64,000 bases of DNA from an uncultured bacterium (lineage in GTDB: Bacteria > Armatimonadota > Hebobacteria > CAIYQO01). The notes under the pieces are model-generated. The model ran no database searches and was not told the DNA's origin. It worked only from the letters and a program-made list of their open reading frames with translations. Below, piece after piece: positions 59,273-64,000 of the stretch. Within the stretch, counting starts at the first letter, position 1; every line of letters starts with the position of its first letter. Location: NCBI GenBank assembly GCA_903928345.1, contig CAIYQO010000082.1:1-64000 (forward strand). Direction: 5' to 3'. The position numbers were made by a program, and so were the translations under genes.

Positions 59273-61176
59273 GGTTGCCCGAGTAGCTGGTCGTAATCCA
59301 CCTCACCAGAGGGCGTCGCCTGTACCGACGCGCCCCCACTCGCCGCGCTGCGAACCAGGTACCCCCGCTTGCCACTGTGTGTCATATGTTCGGAGACCGC
59401 GCCCCCGAACGCCCCCGACTTGATTAACTGCTTCAATAGGGCGGTACACGAGCGTGAGGAGAAGTGTCTCCCCAAGTCGCGTCCGAGCCCGAGCAGAGCG
59501 TCTGTACGACTCACGAAGTACCACACCCCTGCCCCCGACGGATCGTTGTACGGCGTGCCGGTGTACTCCCGCAAGCACTCTAAGACCGCCTGGGCCTCAT
59601 CCTGATCGGCGTTGTGGTCACCCCGCCGATCAAGGACGGCGTGCAGCACGATATCGGGGTCTTCGGCACACTTCGCCAACACATTGCGCACCCACGACCC
59701 CCACCCGGCCTTGACCGTATGGGGCGCCGACGCCTTGGTCGTGAGCCACCACACACAGTCGGCAATGATCTTTGCCCGGTGCTCGGTCACGTAGGCGTGA
59801 ACCCGTTCCCCCCACGACGGGTCGCCGCCGTGTTCGACGAGCCGTAGGATAACCGACCGGTTCGCTACGTCAACAGTGAGACGGGCCGCGTTGGCGGTGA
59901 TGAAGAGCGTCGTCGTGTTAGGCCGGTCGCCTTCCCCGACGTACATCTGCCGCCCCCGAAACCGGTCGGTCGTGACCAGGGACTCCACCACCTGACCCCC
60001 GATTTCCGTTCGGCAGTTGTCCAGGCGAAGAATCCGCAGGTGACGCACACCGGGGGTCAACAGGCGTTTACTGATTTCGTCGGGCGACACGTGCCGCGTG
60101 CTGTCGAGTTGAAGGTCCAGGAGACCTCCCCACACCTCAGAGACGACCCGCGAGATGGTCGTCTTCCCGGACTGTGATTTATCCGCCTCGATGACGAAAG
60201 CCGGGCGGGTGCCGTAGTCACCACCCCAACACGGTGTCAACAGGGCCGCCCGTAGAAGTGGGCGGTCAACGGTCTCGTCTTCCAGGTTGTCGAAGAACGC
60301 GAGGAGGGTGTCCAGGTGGCGCCCGTCCGGCTCGTACCCCTCCGGCGCCGTCCAGGTGTAGACGTGGCCAGGAAGGGGCGGCACGTGGGGTAACATTTCG
60401 ACTGACTCGATGCGTTCTGCGCTCGCGAAGACCTTCGAGATAAGTTCCCCCTTCGTGACGAAGGCAAGGGGTGACGGGGTTGTCGAGTCGTCCCCCATTT
60501 TCCACGCGACAGGCATAGACTCCCGCACCCATGCGAAGAGGTCGTCGGCGCTGGACAACATACGCGTCGCCCCGGAAGGATGAAGCACGGCCAATAGACC
60601 GCCCTCCCCTCCGACCGTACTGCTTCCACCGATCACCTTAGGCCAGCCCTTTCCCAAGGTGAACAGGTCGCGGGCGATTTCCTCCAGACCCCGCGCCGTG
60701 TACGTCGGCTTCTTCTCGCCTGAGCCCGTCGTAAAATTCGCGAAGGCCGGGCCGTCGTATACACGCGCACCGGGAAGGGGTGCTATGCTGGCGAACGGGG
60801 CGAGTGAACCCGCTGCTCGCATGGATTCCAATACCTCCGCCGCGAAGAGCACAAAATTTTCGATCTTGCGGGAACCGCCACCCACCAACTCAGCCCATTT
60901 TTTACGGCCCGCCAGCAGTACCCCGTCGCCCTCGCCGACCAGAGGCTCTCCTATCAGGACCTCCCCTAGAGTCAGGAGTTGCACCCGCAGACGAACCCCC
61001 TTACCGTGAATCGTGATATTGTCAAAGCGCAGGTGATGCACCCCTTTTTCAAAGGTCAACACACGGTTTGGCACGTCTGCATACAGAAGGATTCCGTCTT
61101 CCGGCACATCGTCGAGGGGTGCGCCCTCGACATCTTCCGTCCAAATATCGAGACTATCTTGGTATAACCAATTCAT
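59269..61176 (-). CDS. AAA+ helicase/primase-like replication protein
   Basis: 635 residues from MNWLYQDSLDIWTE; the start overlaps the previous stop (ATGA). Walker A is in EADKSQSGKTTIS, followed by ILRLDNCRTEIG, GRQMYVGEGDRPNTTTLFITANAARL (sensor region) and NRSVILRLVEH (arginine finger), the pattern of phage SF3/D5-like helicases or bacterial DNA primase-like ATPases. No zinc finger or complete primase motif is evident in the first 280 residues. It probably loads at the phage origin. Confidence 0.78.
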   Translation of the reverse strand: MNWLYQDSLDIWTEDVEGAPLDDVPEDGILLYADVPNRVLTFEKGVHHLRFDNITIHGKGVRLRVQLLTLGEVLIGEPLVGEGDGVLLAGRKKWAELVGGGSRKIENFVLFAAEVLESMRAAGSLAPFASIAPLPGARVYDGPAFANFTTGSGEKKPTYTARGLEEIARDLFTLGKGWPKVIGGSSTVGGEGGLLAVLHPSGATRMLSSADDLFAWVRESMPVAWKMGDDSTTPSPLAFVTKGELISKVFASAERIESVEMLPHVPPLPGHVYTWTAPEGYEPDGRHLDTLLAFFDNLEDETVDRPLLRAALLTPCWGGDYGTRPAFVIEADKSQSGKTTISRVVSEVWGGLLDLQLDSTRHVSPDEISKRLLTPGVRHLRILRLDNCRTEIGGQVVESLVTTDRFRGRQMYVGEGDRPNTTTLFITANAARLTVDVANRSVILRLVEHGGDPSWGERVHAYVTEHRAKIIADCVWWLTTKASAPHTVKAGWGSWVRNVLAKCAEDPDIVLHAVLDRRGDHNADQDEAQAVLECLREYTGTPYNDPSGAGVWYFVSRTDALLGLGRDLGRHFSSRSCTALLKQLIKSGAFGGAVSEHMTHSGKRGYLVRSAASGGASVQATPSGEVDYDQLLGQP

Positions 61177-61385
61177 ACGTCTGCCCCCGCCCCTTCTCGC
61201 TGTTGCCGTTCCAATGTCAAGTATCGCTGGGCCGCAACGGTGTACGCCCGCCACGCCTCACGCGCCGCGCCGGCGTCACTTCCGTTCAAGGCGGCCCTGG
61301 TCGTCACCCACGCCCCGGCTACTCGCTCGCGGGCTTCGACCAGGGCGTCCCCGGTCGAAGCCCACCCTGGGAATAACTTACGCAT
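61173..61385 (-). CDS. small helical phage protein
   Basis: 70 residues, nearly all helix (GDALVEARERVAGAWVTTRAALNGSDAGAAREAWRAYTVAAQRYLTLE). GGGGGAG precedes the ATG. It overlaps the helicase start by 4 bp. Function unknown. Confidence 0.6.
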   Translation of the reverse strand: MRKLFPGWASTGDALVEARERVAGAWVTTRAALNGSDAGAAREAWRAYTVAAQRYLTLERQQREGAGADV

Positions 61386-61394
61386 CTTCTCCCC

Positions 61395-61637
61395 CTACCC
61401 CGTGACAAGCCGGTGTCTGTCGATTACCAGGGCGCGACCGCGCGCCCGTTCTCTACACCGTCGCTCGGTCGCCGACCCGTCGAAGGTTCCGTCGGCGTGC
61501 AGAAACACCACGTAACTACAGGCGCACCGCCCCACCTGTAGCCCATCACCTGCCGGGGTAAATGTCCCTACGTCGTGCCCGTGTTTCCTCGCGCACGCGC
61601 GCGCGTACTCTTCCGGTGTTTTGCGTTTGCGTGGCAT
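61395..61637 (-). CDS. small basic phage protein
   Basis: 80 residues, basic (MPRKRKTPEEYARACARKHGHDV), with CACSYVVF in the middle and a C-terminal RERARGRALVIDRHR. GGAGGTGTAGCG precedes the ATG. It may bind nucleic acid; no family is recognised. Confidence 0.6.
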   Translation of the reverse strand: MPRKRKTPEEYARACARKHGHDVGTFTPAGDGLQVGRCACSYVVFLHADGTFDGSATERRCRERARGRALVIDRHRLVTG

Positions 61638-61639
61638 CG

Positions 61640-62128
61640 CTACACCTCCAAGGCGAAGAGCACGTCAACGTCAATGCCCACGATCTCCGCCGCGCGCTGG
61701 CGGGTGAAGAAATCGAAACCTTCAATCGCTACATCTTCCGCCTCGACCTCGATTCCGAGGGCACGCAGGGCAACACACTGGCACCGCAGACGTTCTTCCA
61801 GGGCGGTGCGCCGGCGCAGGTTTTCATCAAAGAAGCTAGCGAGGGAGGCACAGTCGGCGCGAAGCTGCTGCCGTCGGTCCTCTTCGTCCAGGCGGACAAC
61901 ACAATCTATGGCACCCTCGCCGTTCAGACGCTCGCGGGCGACCCGTCGCCGCCATGCTCGCGTGCAGAAGGAGAGAAGAGCGTCTTGCTCCTCGGGGGTG
62001 AAGGGACACGCCCCGTGTGTGGCGAGGTCCTCACCTTCCCACCCTCGGGGGTACCTGGGGCTCACCAGTTCTACTAAGGCCCTCCACTCGTCTGGACATC
62101 GTCGAATCTCGTGGGTGCTGAATAACAT
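61640..62128 (-). CDS. hypothetical phage early protein
   Basis: 162 residues, helical, acidic, with several cysteines (CASLASFFDENLRRRTALEERLRCQCVAL). AAGGGAG precedes the ATG. It lies 2 bp before the next gene. No known domain is recognised. Confidence 0.6.
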   Translation of the reverse strand: MLFSTHEIRRCPDEWRALVELVSPRYPRGWEGEDLATHGACPFTPEEQDALLSFCTRAWRRRVARERLNGEGAIDCVVRLDEEDRRQQLRADCASLASFFDENLRRRTALEERLRCQCVALRALGIEVEAEDVAIEGFDFFTRQRAAEIVGIDVDVLFALEV

Positions 62129-62224
62129 AACATCTCCCTTTTGTCGGCTGTGCTCATCGGTACCCGGTCGCCGGTCGGGTAGACGGCAAGGCCGGATGCC
62201 CGGCCCCGCCGTTTCGCTTTACGC

Positions 62225-62494
62225 TTAGCGGTAGAGGTGCGTGAGTACCCCGTCGATGATCTCGCGCAGGTCGTCATTGGTGGCGGCGCTCTTCGCCCCC
62301 GCGACGTAGCGTAGGATCGCACCCGTGTACCCAGCACCGCAGAAGGTGACTAGGGTAAATAGGTCGTTCCTCTGTTCTTCGCTGAGCCCGTTCAACAAGC
62401 CGACCCCCGCGGCTTCGGCCTGTTCGCGCACGGTGGCGAGGTCGCCCGGGTCCATGTTGTTGTTTGCGAATTCCGTAAGCATAATGTCCAGCAT
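62225..62494 (-). CDS. hypothetical phage early protein
   Basis: 89 residues with an excellent ribosome site (AAGGAGGCAAC). Helical, acidic N-terminal half; C-terminal NDDLREIIDGVLTHLYR. It is the first gene left of the operator cluster, hence probably under repressor control. No family is recognised. Confidence 0.65.
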   Translation of the reverse strand: MLDIMLTEFANNNMDPGDLATVREQAEAAGVGLLNGLSEEQRNDLFTLVTFCGAGYTGAILRYVAGAKSAATNDDLREIIDGVLTHLYR

Positions 62495-62653
62495 GTTGCC
62501 TCCTTCGTCCGGGTCTCCCCGTCGTGTCCCCCGTGCCGGGCTCGGTGTCTCCGGTCAACCCCCTCGCACCCATCGGCCCCTCGCCGTTCGCTTCACCCCC
62601 TTGTCCGGCGCCCCGTTGCGCGCCCGTACTATGTATACAATTGAGCCCTAACA

Positions 62654-62703
62654 GTACCATGGTATCACTATGTACCATGGTACGTTGTGATACGCTATGA
62701 TAC
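62654..62703. promoter_or_regulatory. operator cluster of the phage control region
   Basis: Two TACCATGGTA palindromes start 18 bp apart (62655-62664 and 62673-62682), the second inside a perfect 12-bp GTACCATGGTAC. GTATCAC (62662-62668) and GTGATAC (62687-62693) flank it as an inverted pair, and TGATAC recurs 10 bp later. A minus-strand TGTATACA box at 62639-62632 just left of the cluster could be the -10 of the early promoter. The pattern is that of repressor sites. Confidence 0.6.
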
Positions 62704-62731
62704 AGTCAAAAACGGCTCGTTGATGAAACGT

Positions 62732-63088
62732 TTACTTTTCGCCCTCACTACCACCGAACTTGGCCGCCAGCGCCATCCGGTTGACCCGCCAGTCGCCGAC
62801 CCGCACCGCCGGAATCGTGCCTTCCTTAATACCTGTTAAGCAAGAAGCATAACTTATTTGTAGGAGAGTGGCCGTCTGTGCGACGGTCAGATATTCGGCA
62901 TCGGCTGGCACGATCACCGTGGCCGGGTGAGGGCCTTTTTGAACAATAATATTATCAAAGACATAGACTTCGCCCGAGTCTTCGTCAATCCACCCGCCGA
63001 CCGGATGGCCGTTCGCCCCGATGTGTGCGCCGGTCTCGTCTACCTGGACCGCGGTCGCCGTCGCTCGTGTCCTTCGCTGTTTACGCAT
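62732..63088 (-). CDS. excisionase/HTH_17-like DNA-binding protein
   Basis: 118 residues. The C-terminal half (YLTVAQTATLLQISYASCLTGIKEGTIPAVRVGDWRVNRMAL) is the winged HTH of the excisionase/MerR-like group that ends with a strand for binding. The N-terminal half is a beta-rich part of unknown role (GGWIDEDSGEVYVFDNIIV). Upstream of the operator cluster it may act as Xis or as a regulator. Confidence 0.8.
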   Translation of the reverse strand: MRKQRRTRATATAVQVDETGAHIGANGHPVGGWIDEDSGEVYVFDNIIVQKGPHPATVIVPADAEYLTVAQTATLLQISYASCLTGIKEGTIPAVRVGDWRVNRMALAAKFGGSEGEK

Positions 63089-63152
63089 TGCCTTGCACCT
63101 CTACCTATATATATACGTCAAACCCAGGGTGTGCCAACGAGTTATCCGTCAA

Positions 63153-63374
63153 CTATTTTTCGGCAGGCTCGTCCGCCAACGCCGACACGACCTCCCCGAT
63201 GCCGTCGGCGTCGAAGCCGTAGTATCGCAGGAGCTTCACGAGCTTGGACGTTGATATCTTCCGCTTGCCCCTTTCGATCCTGCAGACCATTGCCGCGCGG
63301 TACCCGGTCACGGCCCCGACCTCCTCTAATGTGAGGCCCGCACCGGCCCGCAATTGCCGCAGTATACCGCCCAT
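63153..63374 (-). CDS. XRE-family transcription regulator
   Basis: 73 residues, essentially only the five-helix HTH: LRQLRAGAGLTLEEVGAVTGYRAAMVCRIERGKRKISTSKLVKLLRYYGF. No protease-cleaved C-terminal domain exists, so it is not a LexA-type CI. A consensus promoter lies right upstream. It is a candidate repressor or Cro for the control region. Confidence 0.88.
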   Translation of the reverse strand: MGGILRQLRAGAGLTLEEVGAVTGYRAAMVCRIERGKRKISTSKLVKLLRYYGFDADGIGEVVSALADEPAEK

Positions 63375-63407
63375 AACGGCCTACCCTCCCTTTGTGAATA
63401 CCTCTAT

Positions 63408-63436
63408 ATATTAGGCGCGCATTTCCAGAATGTCAA
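63408..63436 (-). promoter_or_regulatory. sigma-70-type promoter of XRE regulator gene
   Basis: TTGACA (63436-63431), exactly 17 bp, TAATAT (63413-63408), 34 bp before the ATG at 63374. One of the best matches to consensus in the window. Confidence 0.75.
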
Positions 63437-63841
63437 GCACGAAAACGCGGTTTTTGAAAGATATTTCGTAAGTATCTTTCATGGGATTTTTTGGTCGCCG
63501 AGGCCGTGCGGTACCGTTGACAGATTGTGTCCTTCCTACCGTATATACATACGTCAAAAGTTGCATGAAAAACGAGTACCGGCGAAACTATTTTTAATAT
63601 TCTTTTATAGCTCGATAGTGATAAATACGCGAAGGTTGGCGTTTTCACGCAAAAGGGTGCAAAAATTTACGCGCCACAACGGGCTACACGCCGATTTGCG
63701 CGACGCGGTATAGGAAACCCCTATCTCTCGGGGTCAGTCGGCGCTACGGGGCTCCCAGGGGCCTTTACGGCGATAGTGAGCGCATATGCACATATTCACT
63801 AGTGAGGGGCCGCGCCCCGCCAAACTATTTCGGCGCAGGGG

Positions 63842-63870
63842 TTGACATGGGTCCTAGTGCGTAGTACATT
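63842..63870 (+). promoter_or_regulatory. sigma-70-type promoter of rightward phage gene
   Basis: TTGACA (63842-63847), a 17-bp spacer, and TACATT (63865-63870), 48 bp before the ATG at 63918. Confidence 0.6.
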
Positions 63871-63917
63871 TAATGCGGCGGCGCGAGGCGTTGCACAATA
63901 TAGAGGGGGTTAACCGA

Positions 63918-64000
63918 ATGAAGTACACGATCAGGGAGAACGGGAAGACCATCACTGAGAAGATTCCGGGGGCGGTTCAAGAGTTCAAGGGTTCGTGGTA
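63918..64000 (+). CDS. start of a rightward phage gene (truncated by window edge)
   Basis: 27 codons are visible: MKYTIRENGKTITEKIPGAV then QEFKGSW. AGAGGGGGT lies before the ATG. It is the only rightward phage gene seen and starts the right arm, which should contain further early genes and the integrase. The product is unknown. Confidence 0.6.
   Translation, partial: MKYTIRENGKTITEKIPGAVQEFKGSW

Larger units (their letters stand above)
63375..63917. other. divergent control region between XRE gene and rightward gene
   Basis: This 540-bp gap has no convincing gene. It contains promoters for both directions, a 9-bp inverted pair TGAAAGATA/TATCTTTCA (63455-63463 and 63473-63481), an AT-rich part (63580-63630), and a TAGTGA/TCACTA pair around GCATATGC (63774-63801). 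These are plausible repressor sites, but their sequences differ from the 62654-62703 cluster. Confidence 0.5.
34638..64000. mobile_element. left part of an HK97-like tailed prophage
   Basis: From the tRNA-Leu remnant to the window edge there are phage genes in standard modular order, nearly all leftward: control region, replication, late regulator, DNA modification, packaging, head, tail, lysis. No host gene interrupts it. Terminase, portal, protease, capsid, tail tube, tape measure and endolysin are all full length, so it could be inducible. The integrase and right attachment site must be beyond 64000. Confidence 0.9.

Noticed and set aside
61562-62077. 171-codon plus frame in the early phage region
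   Set aside because: The opposite strand has two genes with good ribosome sites and tight spacing, consistent with the operon direction.
34819-63479. Shared 12-mer GTAAGTATCTTT at 34819-34830 and 63468-63479 as a second attachment core
   Set aside because: Twelve-base matches are expected by chance many times in 64 kb, and the tRNA remnant explains the attachment site better.

Overview
The window is high-GC bacterial DNA in two parts: about 34.6 kb of host chromosome, then the left 29 kb of an integrated tailed phage that runs off the right edge. The host looks like a diderm, since it has a TonB system, a TonB-dependent receptor, beta-barrel outer-membrane proteins and periplasmic M16 peptidases. 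It carries several long proteins with type IV prepilin N-termini (one with a C-terminal H-X9-DG box) next to heparinase II/III-like, URO-D-like, Gfo/Idh/MocA, ROK, CsaB and SGNH proteins. That mix is typical of Armatimonadota and, less specifically, of the Planctomycetes-Verrucomicrobia group. The assignment is inference.

Host region, left to right. The end of an unknown gene (1-60). A leftward cluster of two tandem prepilin-like paralogues plus a small membrane protein (157-3319). A rightward M16 peptidase pair, one with the zinc motif and one without (3564-6178). A small PIN-like protein overlapping mnmE (6710-8426), then a ROK-like protein. An H-X9-DG prepilin-like protein (9992-11155), a 1023-residue heparinase II/III-like protein, a URO-D-family protein and an oxidoreductase. 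A small outer-membrane protein, csaB translationally coupled to a ferritin-like protein, and another barrel-like protein. An NfnAB-type NADPH/ferredoxin oxidoreductase pair (20810-23172). Two small membrane proteins, an MFS transporter, a TonB-dependent receptor with tonB, two SGNH-family proteins (the second lacking its catalytic residues), and a minor-pilin operon (31140-34396). Intergenic spaces hold palindromic dispersed repeats and hairpin terminators.

Prophage region. At 34638-34697 lies only the 3' part of a tRNA-Leu(GAG), from the anticodon stem to CCA, still followed by its host terminator. This is the expected left attachment site of a phage integrated into that tRNA gene; the restored tRNA and the integrase should lie to the right of the window. 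Almost every phage gene is on the minus strand. From right to left: XRE repressor-like and excisionase-like regulators with an operator cluster; small early genes; a AAA+ primase/helicase-like protein; a RuvC-like resolvase; a sigma-70 region-4-like late regulator with a repeat-decorated late promoter; HNH endonuclease; a ParB-like/Mom-like DNA modification pair; a tRNA-Gly-like gene; small and large terminase; a portal fused to a MuF/gp7-like C-terminus; protease; HK97-type capsid; connector, head-closure and neck proteins; tail tube; tail chaperones joined by a -1 frameshift; tape measure; hub and fibre proteins; and a lysis group (M15 endolysin with two holin candidates) ending in a metallophosphoesterase beside the attachment site. 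The structural genes indicate an HK97-like, probably siphovirus-type phage. All structural genes visible appear intact.

The most distinctive elements are the ParB-like/Mom-like pair with its overlapping odd tRNA, the attachment site, the T7 frameshift site, the portal fusion, the late-promoter repeats, and the phosphoesterase with an N-terminal HTH-like segment at the phage end.
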